Source of the DNA: Acidobacteriota bacterium
GTDB taxonomy: Bacteria > Acidobacteriota > Blastocatellia > UBA7656
DNA: 64,000 nucleotides
Direction of reading: 5' to 3'
Assembly: GCA_040754075.1 (NCBI GenBank)
Contig: JBFMDH010000034.1
Span: 16,213-80,212 of the forward strand
The position numbers and the translations under genes are program-made. A model generated the notes under the pieces. It had not been told where the DNA came from. It saw only the letters and a program-made list of their open reading frames with translations, and searched no databases. Positions 33,713-42,103 of the stretch are shown piece by piece. Position 1 is the first letter of the stretch. Each line of letters begins with the position of its first letter.

Positions 33713-35938
33713 ATGAAACGACGTGAATTCATCATCCTTTCAAGCGTAGGCGCAAGTGCAGCGGGCGTCTTTTCGGCGTGCGGGCACCCGGAAGAAAAAC
33801 TCATTCCCGCGCTCATTCCTGATGAAGAATACATCCCCGGTATTGATGTATGGAAAGCTTCGACCTGCGCGATGTGCGACGCGGGCTGCGGCATTCTTGT
33901 GAGAACCCGCGACCACAAAGCCAATAAAATCGAAGGCAACCCCAATCACCCGGTCAATCGCGGCGCGCTGTGTGCGCGTGGGCAAGCGGGACTGCAAGTG
34001 CTATACAACCCCGACCGCATCAAAGCGCCGATGAAACGCGCGGGCGAACGCGGCGCAGGTCAATTTGAAGAAATCACTTGGGACGAAGCGATAAAGACGC
34101 TTGGTGATAAACTGCGCGAACTAAGCGCGGGTGGAAAGGCAAACGCCGCACACTTTTTTACAACTGACCAGAGAGGGATTACTGCGCACGTCGCATCGCG
34201 TTTGATGAATGCGTATGGTTCGCAAGCTTATCTGGTAAAACCGTTGTTTAGCGAAGAACAATCGCTAGGTGGATACTCAGATAGTTTTCCAGGGGTTAAT
34301 AAACCGGTCTTTGATATAGCGAATGCGACGTTTTTACTCTCATTTGGTGCGCGGTTTTTAGAAAATTGGCATTCGCCATTAATGTACGCCCGCGCCTATG
34401 GCGAGTTTCGCCGCGCAAGCGGAAAAGCGCGCGGCAAATTCGTTCAAGTCGAACCACGAATGTCGCTGACCGGCGCAAACGCTGATGAGTGGTTGCCTGC
34501 AAAAACCAGCAGTGAAGCATTGGTTGCGCTTGCTATCGCGCAGGTGATTATCCGTGAAGGTTTAGCTAAGCATGCGCCTGATGCGGCGTTTGTTAAATCG
34601 CTTGAAAACTACGCGCCTGAAAAAACCGCCGTTTTAACCGATATTCCTGCCGAAAAAATTATTCAGGTTGCGCGTGAATTTGCGAAAGCTGAAAAGCCGC
34701 TTGCGTTGACTAGTAATGCGGTCGCCATGACGAATGGTTTGCCTGGTCAAGTGTGGGGAAATTTCTTAAACACCTTGGTCGGTAATATTAATCAAAAAGG
34801 CGGCGTGTTGTTATCGAATAGAGACTACAATTTTCCATTGAAAAAATTAAACCCTGTAGACCGATTCCCCGATGTCAGGTATGGCAATATTCCGATGATA
34901 CTGGCTGACCGCCCAATAGAAGTTTTAATGATTCATCAGTTCAATCCGGTTTATGTTCTTCCAGCAACAAAAGAGAAGTTGAAAGCCATTCCCTTCATCG
35001 CCAGTTTTTCATCGTTTTTTGATGAAACAACTGAACTGGCAGATTTACTGCTTCCCGACCATACTTTTTTAGAGAGTTGGGATTTAACTACCAGTGACAT
35101 CACTAGCGATTTTATTGTGAATTTGACGAAACCGGTCGTTCAACCCGAATTCAACACTAGGCAAACTGCCGACGTGTTGATTGCCATTAGTCGCTTGTTG
35201 GGGGATAAAGTGGCTTCCTCAATTCCCATTACGTCAGCCGAAGAGATCGTTAAACAGGATTTCACCGCTTTTGCAAATAACGGCGCTCCGCCGGTTCCGA
35301 AACAGAAAGCTTCTGAAGCCGAAGAGTCTGAAGATGAAGAAGCTGAAGAGGAAGAAGATACCTGGACGCCGCTCAGCGAAAAGGGATTTTTAATCAGTCA
35401 GGTTAAAAATCAGACAACGAGTGAACCGCAACGAACTGCGCCGGCAAAAACTCTCGATGATTCGTTGCTTACCGTTGCAAAGGAAAATTCCGAATATTCT
35501 TTGACCTTTTTGCCTTACGAACACCCGACACATGGTTCAGGCGAACAGGCCAATTTGCCCGTGCTTCAAGAACTGCCGGATGCGTTGACTTCGGTGATGT
35601 GGGGCAGTTGGGTTGAGATTAATCCTAAGACTGCTGCGCAACTTGGTATCAAAGATGGCGATTTAATTGAAGTCTCTTCGCAAAACGGTGCCGTGCGCGC
35701 TCCTGTAGTTTTGTATCCGGCAATCCGCCCCGATGTGATTGCCATGCCGCTCGGTCAAGGACACACGAGTTTTGGACGTTATGCGAAAAATATTGGCACC
35801 AACCTGTTTGAATTGCCGATTGCCGATTGGGTTGAAGATTCAAAACCAATTCGCGTGAAAGTGACGAAGATTTCAAGTGACGGAAAACTCATTCGCTTCG
35901 GCACGGGATTGCCTGAGCATATTGAATCGAAAAGATGA
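33713..35938 (+). CDS. actB: MopB-family subunit of an alternative-complex-III/Qrc-type complex (ActB N-terminal half)
   Basis: 741 residues. The N-terminus MKRREFIILSSVGASAAG is a Tat-type signal (RREF) and FSAC may be a lipobox. A [4Fe-4S] motif follows: Cys52, Cys55, Cys59 and Cys87 (TCAMCDAGCG ... GALCARG). The rest is molybdopterin-oxidoreductase-like, with a C-terminal D-gamma-like barrel (SVMWGSWVEINPKTAAQLGI). ActB homologues bind no Mo, and no obvious Mo-ligand Ser/Cys is seen. In studied ACIII systems this domain is fused to the Fe-S domain; here it is a separate gene, as in Qrc. An acidic run (EAEESEDEEAEEEED) near 535 is an insertion. Confidence 0.83.
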   Translation: MKRREFIILSSVGASAAGVFSACGHPEEKLIPALIPDEEYIPGIDVWKASTCAMCDAGCGILVRTRDHKANKIEGNPNHPVNRGALCARGQAGLQVLYNPDRIKAPMKRAGERGAGQFEEITWDEAIKTLGDKLRELSAGGKANAAHFFTTDQRGITAHVASRLMNAYGSQAYLVKPLFSEEQSLGGYSDSFPGVNKPVFDIANATFLLSFGARFLENWHSPLMYARAYGEFRRASGKARGKFVQVEPRMSLTGANADEWLPAKTSSEALVALAIAQVIIREGLAKHAPDAAFVKSLENYAPEKTAVLTDIPAEKIIQVAREFAKAEKPLALTSNAVAMTNGLPGQVWGNFLNTLVGNINQKGGVLLSNRDYNFPLKKLNPVDRFPDVRYGNIPMILADRPIEVLMIHQFNPVYVLPATKEKLKAIPFIASFSSFFDETTELADLLLPDHTFLESWDLTTSDITSDFIVNLTKPVVQPEFNTRQTADVLIAISRLLGDKVASSIPITSAEEIVKQDFTAFANNGAPPVPKQKASEAEESEDEEAEEEEDTWTPLSEKGFLISQVKNQTTSEPQRTAPAKTLDDSLLTVAKENSEYSLTFLPYEHPTHGSGEQANLPVLQELPDALTSVMWGSWVEINPKTAAQLGIKDGDLIEVSSQNGAVRAPVVLYPAIRPDVIAMPLGQGHTSFGRYAKNIGTNLFELPIADWVEDSKPIRVKVTKISSDGKLIRFGTGLPEHIESKR

Positions 35939-35960
35939 GCAAGGTCTCGCGAGTCTAGAA

Positions 35961-36050
35961 AGTCTCGCGAGTCTGGCGAGTCTTGCAGACTGACGAGCCT
36001 AAAGAGTTATTCACAATCGAAATTCTAAAACTCGCCAGACTCGCGAGACT
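35961..36050. repeat. 24-base inverted repeat between actB-type genes
   Basis: AGTCTCGCGAGTCTGGCGAG... (35961-35984) pairs with 36027-36050, 23 of 24 positions matching, across a 42-base loop. A further GTCTCGCGAGTCT copy lies at 35944-35956. It fills the 145-base gap inside the respiratory operon. Confidence 0.9.
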
Positions 36051-36083
36051 GGGAGCGCAGCGAACCGCGAGACTAAAAAAACT

Positions 36084-36794
36084 ATGAGCGAAGCCAAATC
36101 AACAACTAATAAACCGCAGTGGGCGATGGTCATTGACCTTGATCGTTGCACAGGGTGTGAAGCCTGCGTTGTCGCTTGCAACGTCGAAAACAACATTCCG
36201 CAGGTCGGCGCAGAAGAAGCGGCGCGCGGGCGCACCATCAACTGGATTCGCATCGAACGTTATTTTGAAGGCGAATTTCCCGACGTGCGCGTCAAGTTTC
36301 GCCCCGTCATGTGCCAGCACTGCGAAGAAGCGCCATGCGAGCCGGTCTGCCCGGTCTATGCCACTTATCATACCGACGAAGGTTTGAACGCGCAGGTCTA
36401 TAATCGCTGCGTCGGCACGCGCTACTGCGCCAACAATTGCCCGTACTCGGTGCGCTTCTTTAATTTTTACGACCCCAAATATGATGCGCCTCTCGAAAAA
36501 GCCTGGAACCCGGAAGTTTCAATTCGTGATAGCGGGGTGATGGAAAAATGCACCTTCTGCATTCAACGCATTCGCGCCGGCGAAGAGAAAGCCAAAGATG
36601 AAAATCGCCCGGTGAAAGATGGCGATGTCACCCCGGCTTGCGTGCAGACCTGTCCGACGACGGCGATGGTTTTCGGCAACATCGCTGACCCGACCAGCGC
36701 CGTCGCGAAATTATCCAGGAGCAGCCGCGCGGAAAAATTACTCGAAGATTTAGGCACTAAACCGCGCGTGATTTATCTCAAAGGCGGCGAATGA
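36084..36794 (+). CDS. Iron-sulfur subunit (ActB C-terminal half / QrcC-like)
   Basis: 236 residues of the four-cluster ferredoxin family. Cluster motifs in order: CTGCEACVVAC; CQHCEEAPCEPVC; CVGTRYCANNC; CTFCIQRI ... CVQTC. In the third, Thr stands where a fourth-type Cys would be, so the expected content is three [4Fe-4S] and one [3Fe-4S], as in ACIII ActB2 and Qrc. It has no signal peptide, so export would ride with the Tat-dependent MopB subunit. It would carry electrons between the NrfD membrane subunit and the cytochrome. Confidence 0.88.
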   Translation: MSEAKSTTNKPQWAMVIDLDRCTGCEACVVACNVENNIPQVGAEEAARGRTINWIRIERYFEGEFPDVRVKFRPVMCQHCEEAPCEPVCPVYATYHTDEGLNAQVYNRCVGTRYCANNCPYSVRFFNFYDPKYDAPLEKAWNPEVSIRDSGVMEKCTFCIQRIRAGEEKAKDENRPVKDGDVTPACVQTCPTTAMVFGNIADPTSAVAKLSRSSRAEKLLEDLGTKPRVIYLKGGE

Positions 36795-36860
36795 TTGAGG
36801 TTTATCGTTGCGCCTGTAACCCAATGCTTTGAACTTAAAGATGAACCCAAAGATGACAGA

Positions 36861-36965
36861 ACAAACGGAAATATCGGAACAAACAGATCGAAAAACTTTT
36901 GAAAAAGGTAATGCAAAAAATTGCCGATGCGGTTTTGTCTATTCGGTTATTTCCATTTGTTCCGT
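36861..36965. repeat. Imperfect inverted repeat before the NrfD-type gene
   Basis: ACAAACGGAAATATCGG (36861-36877) and CGGTTATTTCCATTTGT (36944-36960) are complementary at about 14 of 17 positions, and CGGAACAAA / TTTGTTCCG (36875-36883 with 36955-36963) gives a second register. This again fills a gap inside the respiratory operon. Confidence 0.55.
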
Positions 36966-37020
36966 AGTCTCTTTTACTTTGAATTGATGCCGGATGGCGG
37001 GCTGAGAGAGTAGCATCACC

Positions 37021-38379
37021 ATGCAAGAAACGGAAATGACCAACGAAAAAGTCAATAGCGATTTGTTGAGACCGCTCAAAGAGACCGGATGGGCTTGGCG
37101 CGTCACGGTCATCGTTTGCCTGTTATTTTTAGCGGCGGCATTTGCCTCGTTTCTTGTGCAACTGAGTCGCGGTATCGGCGTGTGGGGCATCAATCGCCCG
37201 GTGATGTGGGCGTTTGATATTACCAATTTCGTTTTCTGGATTGGCATTTCCCACGCCGGCACTTTGATTTCAGCCATTCTGCGCGTCAGTCGCGCGGAGT
37301 GGCGTCGGCCGGTCACCCGTTGCGCCGAAGCGATTACGGTCTTTGCGTTGATGATTGGCGGCATTTTTCCGATTGTCCATCTCGGCAAACCTTTATTGTT
37401 TTATTGGCTCGCGCCTTATCCGAACGACCGCGGATTATGGCCCAATTTCCGCTCGCCGCTGCTCTGGGATTTCTTCGCTATCAATGCCTATTTTATCGGC
37501 TCGTTGATTTATCTCTATCTGCCGCTGATTCCAGACCTTGCTTTGGTGCGCGATAAATCCACCGGCGCGCGCAAACGGATTTACGCCAAACTGAGTCTCG
37601 GTTGGCGCGGCACCCAGCGTCAATGGGCGCGACTGGAGAAAGCCGTACAGGTGATGGCGGTCATCATCATTCCGGTAGCGGTTTCCGTGCATACCATCGT
37701 GTCCTGGGATTTTGCGATGGCGATTCAACCGATGTGGCATTCAACCATCTTTGGTCCGTACTTTGTCGCGGGGGCAATCTTTTCCGGTATCGCGGCGTTG
37801 ATTTTGGCAATGGCTGTCATCCGCCGCATCTTTCATCTCGAAGAATACCTGCGCCCATTGCATTTTACGAACCTCGGCTTTTTGCTGCTGACCATGAGCC
37901 TGATCTGGTTTTACTTCACCTTTGCCGAATACCTGACCGTCTGGTACGGCAACGAGCCGCATGAAAAAGTGGTGTTCGATTCCAAAGTGAGCGGGCACTA
38001 TGCGCCGATGTTCTGGACGATGGTCATCTGTTGCTTTTTTATCCCCGCGCCGATTCTGGCGATTAAAAAATTGCGCACCATTACGGGAATGGTCATTGCT
38101 TCGGCGGCGGTGCTGGTTGGCATGTGGATTGAACGTTTTTTAATTATTGTGCCGACGCTGGCGCAACCGCGCTTCACGTTTAACTGGGGCAGCTATCAGC
38201 CGACGATTTATGAAATCGCCATCGCCGTCGGCACGATTGCTTATTTCGTGTTGTTGTATGCCATGTTTACCAAGCTTTTTCCAATCGTCGCCATCTGGGA
38301 ATACAAAGAAGGCTTGCGTCATCATCGCGAAGAACTCCATCCGGTTGTGAAAGAACCGGCAATGATGGTAAGCGATTAA
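37021..38379 (+). CDS. actC: NrfD/PsrC-family quinol-interacting membrane subunit (ActC/QrcD-like)
   Basis: 452 residues with about ten membrane helices. ActC/NrfD landmarks: WGINRPVMWAFDITNFVFWIGISHAGTLISAIL split over helices 2-3, RPVTRCAEAITVFALMIGGIFP, HLGKP, WDFFAINAYFIGSLIYLYLPLIPDLA and VSVHTIVSWDFAMAIQPMWHSTIFGPYF later. This subunit binds menaquinol or quinol in the inner membrane. ATG at 37021 is annotated; an ATG 15 bases later is possible. Only one NrfD gene is visible, whereas complete ACIII operons have ActC and ActF. Confidence 0.88.
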   Translation: MQETEMTNEKVNSDLLRPLKETGWAWRVTVIVCLLFLAAAFASFLVQLSRGIGVWGINRPVMWAFDITNFVFWIGISHAGTLISAILRVSRAEWRRPVTRCAEAITVFALMIGGIFPIVHLGKPLLFYWLAPYPNDRGLWPNFRSPLLWDFFAINAYFIGSLIYLYLPLIPDLALVRDKSTGARKRIYAKLSLGWRGTQRQWARLEKAVQVMAVIIIPVAVSVHTIVSWDFAMAIQPMWHSTIFGPYFVAGAIFSGIAALILAMAVIRRIFHLEEYLRPLHFTNLGFLLLTMSLIWFYFTFAEYLTVWYGNEPHEKVVFDSKVSGHYAPMFWTMVICCFFIPAPILAIKKLRTITGMVIASAAVLVGMWIERFLIIVPTLAQPRFTFNWGSYQPTIYEIAIAVGTIAYFVLLYAMFTKLFPIVAIWEYKEGLRHHREELHPVVKEPAMMVSD

Positions 38380-38500
38380 GCAGGGGCGTTTGATTGTTTT
38401 AGCTATTGAAGTTGAATTCTTCACGAAAGACACGAAGCCACGAAGAACAAAATAAAATTTGTTTCGGGTTCTTTGTGCGCTTCAGGTTCCATTGGAATTT

Positions 38501-38995
38501 ATGACTGAAACCATTCTGGCAGCATTCGCCACTCACGAAGACGCCTTAGAGGCGGCGCGCGCTTTGCGCCGCGAGGGGCTACGGGAAATCGAACTGATGT
38601 CGAGCGAACCGATTCACGAAGCGATGAATGGCGACTCGTCAAAAAGCCTCATCACCTGGTTTACGATTGCGGGCGGCATCACCGGCGCGACGGCGGCGAT
38701 ATTACTAACCGTTCTGACCTCGCGTCACGTCAACATTGTCACAGGGGGAATGCCGGTCGTTTCGTTCTGGGCTTTCGGGGTCATTATCTTTGAAACCGCG
38801 ATGTTCACTGCCGTGTTGTTCGCACTGGGGCGAATGCTTTACGAAGCGCGATTATTCGGCGGCTCGCCGGTTGATTACGATGAAGCGGTCAGCGATGACA
38901 AGGTGGTTATGGCTGTGCGGTGCAGCGACGAAGCTTCAGTCAATACCGCAAAAACTTTGCTCAATGCAAACAACGCCACTCTCAATATTGATTAA
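38501..38995 (+). CDS. actD: DUF3341 membrane protein (ActD-like)
   Basis: 164 residues from the ATG at 38501. An N-terminal soluble domain (ILAAFATHEDALEAARALRREG) is followed by two membrane helices (ITWFTIAGGITGATAAILLTVL and FWAFGVIIFETAMFTAVLFALG) and a C-terminal soluble end. This is the ActD pattern (DUF3341), a structural subunit of alternative complex III that is not part of Qrc. No actE (monoheme cytochrome) or actF follows: the next gene is an unrelated secreted protein after 349 bases. The gap before it holds a typical intergenic repeat unit (GACACGAAGCCACGAAG). Confidence 0.87.
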   Translation: MTETILAAFATHEDALEAARALRREGLREIELMSSEPIHEAMNGDSSKSLITWFTIAGGITGATAAILLTVLTSRHVNIVTGGMPVVSFWAFGVIIFETAMFTAVLFALGRMLYEARLFGGSPVDYDEAVSDDKVVMAVRCSDEASVNTAKTLLNANNATLNID

Positions 38996-39027
38996 ATAAA
39001 TCTCCTCCAAAAAGCAATGCAGGGAAA

Positions 39028-39162
39028 AAAAGCAGAAGATGTGACAAAGGGTGAAGGGTACGCGAAGCTGCCTCGCGTGTGCGGATTGCAGAAGCGGCGG
39101 AGAATCCGGTTGATAAGCGTTATCTTTTAAAACTCCGCAACTCCTGGCACGCCTTTGCTCTG
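39028..39162 (+). repeat. Dispersed 135-base repeat, copy 2
   Basis: Ungapped partner of 3053-3187 with about 18 differences, same orientation. It begins 32 bases after the actD stop. The remaining gap to 39345 (39163-39344) shows no other element. Confidence 0.8.
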
Positions 39163-39344
39163 CATTATCGCCTGGAAATCAATCCGCTGAAAGTGGCTGC
39201 AACCTCTCCTATGCATAATCAAACACTCACCAAATTCAGGCTTTTTAACAAATTTTAACAATTCCCAATGTATCTTTTTGCGCTTTCGCAGTTCTTCCAA
39301 AATGTAGGAGCGACCTGAATAAATAAACAACAAGGGAGTTCCTC

Positions 39345-39794
39345 ATGAAGAGAGTTCTATGCATTTTAGTCACCGTCACTTGCCTGCTGGTCGCTCCGGT
39401 CGTCGCGCAGGAGAAATACATAACCCTTTATAGTCAACCGATTCCCGAAAGCGACCTCATCACGATTCAAGATGACAGTACAGGGAATTTTTTACTCATC
39501 AGTCTTTCAAGCGGCGAATACAAATTTTATCGTTGCCGTGATGGTCTGACCTTTGCCGGTATAGGAACCGTAAAATTAAATGGCTGTGCAGTGACTTTTG
39601 AATCAATCGATAAACTCCATCGGGTGCTGGCTTCGGTCGATGAATGCGACCAACAGGCAAAAGCGGCTATTGAAATTTTCACGCGCTGGGGAAATAAATT
39701 CGATATTGAACCGATTAAAGAATATTTGAGCGATTCCAATATGCGGGATAGCACGACGGAATGTACAACGAAAGCGCAATCCACCAAACCCTAG
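39345..39794 (+). CDS. Small exported protein of unknown function
   Basis: 149 residues, signal peptide (LCILVTVTCLLVAPVVAQ) and a compact domain with four Cys residues (FYRCRDGLTF, KLNGCAVTF, VDECDQQ and a C-terminal TTECTT). The strand-rich middle (GNFLLISLSSGEYKFYRC) is unfamiliar. AAGGGAG lies 6 bases before the ATG. It is followed by a hairpin and a long structured element; no operon partner is evident. Confidence 0.7.
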   Translation: MKRVLCILVTVTCLLVAPVVAQEKYITLYSQPIPESDLITIQDDSTGNFLLISLSSGEYKFYRCRDGLTFAGIGTVKLNGCAVTFESIDKLHRVLASVDECDQQAKAAIEIFTRWGNKFDIEPIKEYLSDSNMRDSTTECTTKAQSTKP

Positions 39795-39798
39795 AATC

Positions 39799-39840
39799 GG
39801 GCGAACGGCAATCATTCATGGCTCAATTGCCGATATGCCC
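39799..39840 (+). terminator. Hairpin after the small exported protein
   Basis: GGGC/GCCC outer and CGGCAAT (39806-39812) with ATTGCCG (39826-39832) inner pairing. No U-tract follows, so it is a termination or RNA-stability candidate only. Confidence 0.45.
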
Positions 39841-39847
39841 AACGATA

Positions 39848-39944
39848 AGCTTTGCCTGTAAGTTTGGCTTTACCATCGAGACACGGGTCTATATGGTAAT
39901 ACGGTCCTCCTATACTTGCAGGCAAAGCTCTATATTTTTTTCCT
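39848..39944 (+). other. Long stem-loop ending in a T-tract, upstream of the caspase gene
   Basis: AGCTTTGCCTGTAAGT (39848-39863) pairs with ACTTGCAGGCAAAGCT (39914-39929) with one non-Watson-Crick position, around a 50-base loop that has its own weak pairing (TTTACCAT/ATGGTAA). It is followed by CTATATTTTTTTCC, so it could terminate transcription or be a small structured RNA. No known riboswitch is recognised. The rest of 39945-40168 is featureless. Confidence 0.6.
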
Positions 39945-40168
39945 GACGTTTAATCCTCGACAGCATTTCAACCCGCGATAATCAAGCGCCCTGAGAAATC
40001 CATTCTAAAAAACCTTCCGTAATTTCTACATTGATGTTTTTCAATTTCGCCGAAGCGAGTATGATTAAGTAGGTCAACAGCCAAGGATTCGCAACCGGAC
40101 GCTTGAGTAAAAACCTCGCGAACAAGCGCCGAAAATTCTTAACAACTCAGTTTGTCAGAGGGATCGCA

Positions 40169-42022
40169 ATGAAATCTAATCTGATGAAACCTTTTGTTCG
40201 TGCCACTTTTTTCGCTTTCAGTGTTTTGCTGATGGCGGTTTCGACATCCCCCGCGCAATCGGCAGATGACCAGCGACGCCTACAGGTACAACCATCCGTC
40301 AATCGCCTGCCCGGCAATGCCAAACGTTATGCGTTGATTGTCGGGGTTGATGAATATCAGGATTCGCAAATCAACAAACTCACCGGCGCATCCAATGATG
40401 CCAAGGCGCTCGCCGACGCGCTGGTCAAATACGCAGGATTTCCGGGCGAAAATGTCATCCTTTTGACTTCCAATCAGGCGGTCGAATTGCAACCGACACG
40501 CGCCAACATACTGCGCCGGTTGTCGAATTTGCGGCAGGTGGTTCCTAAAGATGGACTCTTATTGTTTTCCTTCGCAGGACATGGCATTGAACGCAATGGT
40601 CGCGCTTACCTGTTGCCGATGGATGCGCAGGTCAGCACAGACATCGCCTTGCTCGAAGATTCCGCGATTAATGTCGAAGCCATGCGTGACCGCATACGGC
40701 AAACCAATGTCGGGCAGGTGCTGCTCATCCTTGATGCCTGTCGCAACAATCCGACAACCGGACGCGGCGAATCGCGGAGCATTTTAACCCGCACCTATAC
40801 CGATGGCTTCAATTTTGATTTACGCAATCAGGACATCACGGCGTTTGCAACCCTGTATGCCACAGGGGTCGGACAGGCGGCGCTGGAATTCAAAGATAAA
40901 AAGCAGGGCTATTTCACCTGGGCATTGGTTGAAGGCATGAGAGGCGCTGCGGCAAACAGCAAAGGCGAAGTCACCCTTGCGGGGTTGGTGAAATATGTAC
41001 AGGAAACCGTGCCCAAGCGCGTCGCTATCGATTATGGCGCGGGCGAACGACAATACCCGTGGGCAGACATTCAAGGCTACAAAGCTGACGAACTGGTTCT
41101 AGCGGTTGCCGGTTCAACGGTGAGCGCCGTCAGTACCACGCCGCCTGCGCGGGTTGACCCGGCGGCAGTCGAACTCAGTTTCTGGGAAACGATAAAAGAC
41201 AGCAACGACCCCGAAGATTTCAAAGCCTATCTGGAAAAATATCCGAACGGCACTTTTGCGGGGTTAGCCAGACGCCGCGCTTATCCGACGCCATCTGACC
41301 CCGCGCGTAAAACTACGCCTACGCGACCCGCAAACCCGCGACCCGCGGAACCGGGCGCAGCGGTTACCGCAGAAGTCGCGCGCATCCTTGATAGATATAT
41401 TCAATCGGTGGGCGGCAAAACCGCGATTGAAAATGTGACCTCGGTTTCCGCAAGCGGCGATTTTGAAATTCCCACACACGGCACCAAAGGAACCCTTCTC
41501 AGTTTCACCAAAGCGCCGGATAAAGCGTATTCAAAAATTACCGTGCCCGGTGTGCTCACCATCACCCAGGGTTACGATGGCAAAGTCGGATGGATTCAGG
41601 ATACGGTCAATGGGGTTCGTGAAAAGAAAAGCCTGGAACTCGAAGGCGCCAAACTCGATAGCGTCTTCTACAATCAAACGAAACTTCGAGAGATGTATTC
41701 CATTCTCGAACTCATCGGAACACAGGCGGTCGGCGCGCGACAAGCACACGTCATTTTAGCGACCACGCCCAGCGGCATTTCAGACAAATATTATTTCGAT
41801 ACGCAAACCGGTTTATTGATTCGTCAGGACAGCGACCGAACTGCCCCCGAAGGGCGAACCTTAACCGAAACTTATTATGAAGATTACACAAGCGTGTGCG
41901 GCATTCTGTTGCCATCGGTGTTTCGTTCCGTCAGTCCGCAAATCACCACCATATTGAAAATCAAAACCTTTGATTGCAACAAAGCAATTAATGACACGAT
42001 GTTTATCATGCCACGCAAATAA
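40169..42022 (+). CDS. Exported caspase-family (C14) peptidase with C-terminal LolA-like domain
   Basis: 617 residues from the ATG at 40169 (AGAGGG upstream); the longer frame is basic and unlike the family. Signal peptide (about 10-32), a caspase-like p20 domain (about 50-290: YALIVGVDEYQD; catalytic His138 in SFAGHGIE; Cys191 in LILDACRNNP), a linker with a tetratricopeptide-like bit (FWETIKDSNDPEDFKAYLEKYPNG in two parts), a Pro-rich spacer and a C-terminal outer-membrane-lipoprotein-sorting-like domain (about 410-615). Orthocaspases cut after Arg/Lys. The export signal places this one outside the cytoplasm, so its substrates are likely to be envelope proteins. Confidence 0.85.
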   Translation: MKSNLMKPFVRATFFAFSVLLMAVSTSPAQSADDQRRLQVQPSVNRLPGNAKRYALIVGVDEYQDSQINKLTGASNDAKALADALVKYAGFPGENVILLTSNQAVELQPTRANILRRLSNLRQVVPKDGLLLFSFAGHGIERNGRAYLLPMDAQVSTDIALLEDSAINVEAMRDRIRQTNVGQVLLILDACRNNPTTGRGESRSILTRTYTDGFNFDLRNQDITAFATLYATGVGQAALEFKDKKQGYFTWALVEGMRGAAANSKGEVTLAGLVKYVQETVPKRVAIDYGAGERQYPWADIQGYKADELVLAVAGSTVSAVSTTPPARVDPAAVELSFWETIKDSNDPEDFKAYLEKYPNGTFAGLARRRAYPTPSDPARKTTPTRPANPRPAEPGAAVTAEVARILDRYIQSVGGKTAIENVTSVSASGDFEIPTHGTKGTLLSFTKAPDKAYSKITVPGVLTITQGYDGKVGWIQDTVNGVREKKSLELEGAKLDSVFYNQTKLREMYSILELIGTQAVGARQAHVILATTPSGISDKYYFDTQTGLLIRQDSDRTAPEGRTLTETYYEDYTSVCGILLPSVFRSVSPQITTILKIKTFDCNKAINDTMFIMPRK

Positions 42023-42103
42023 ACTGAATTTAAAAAGAAAGCCTGCAACCTTCATAAAGGGCAAAGCGTAGAAAAAGTCTTAACTGAAAAACCGGAGAGG
42101 CTG

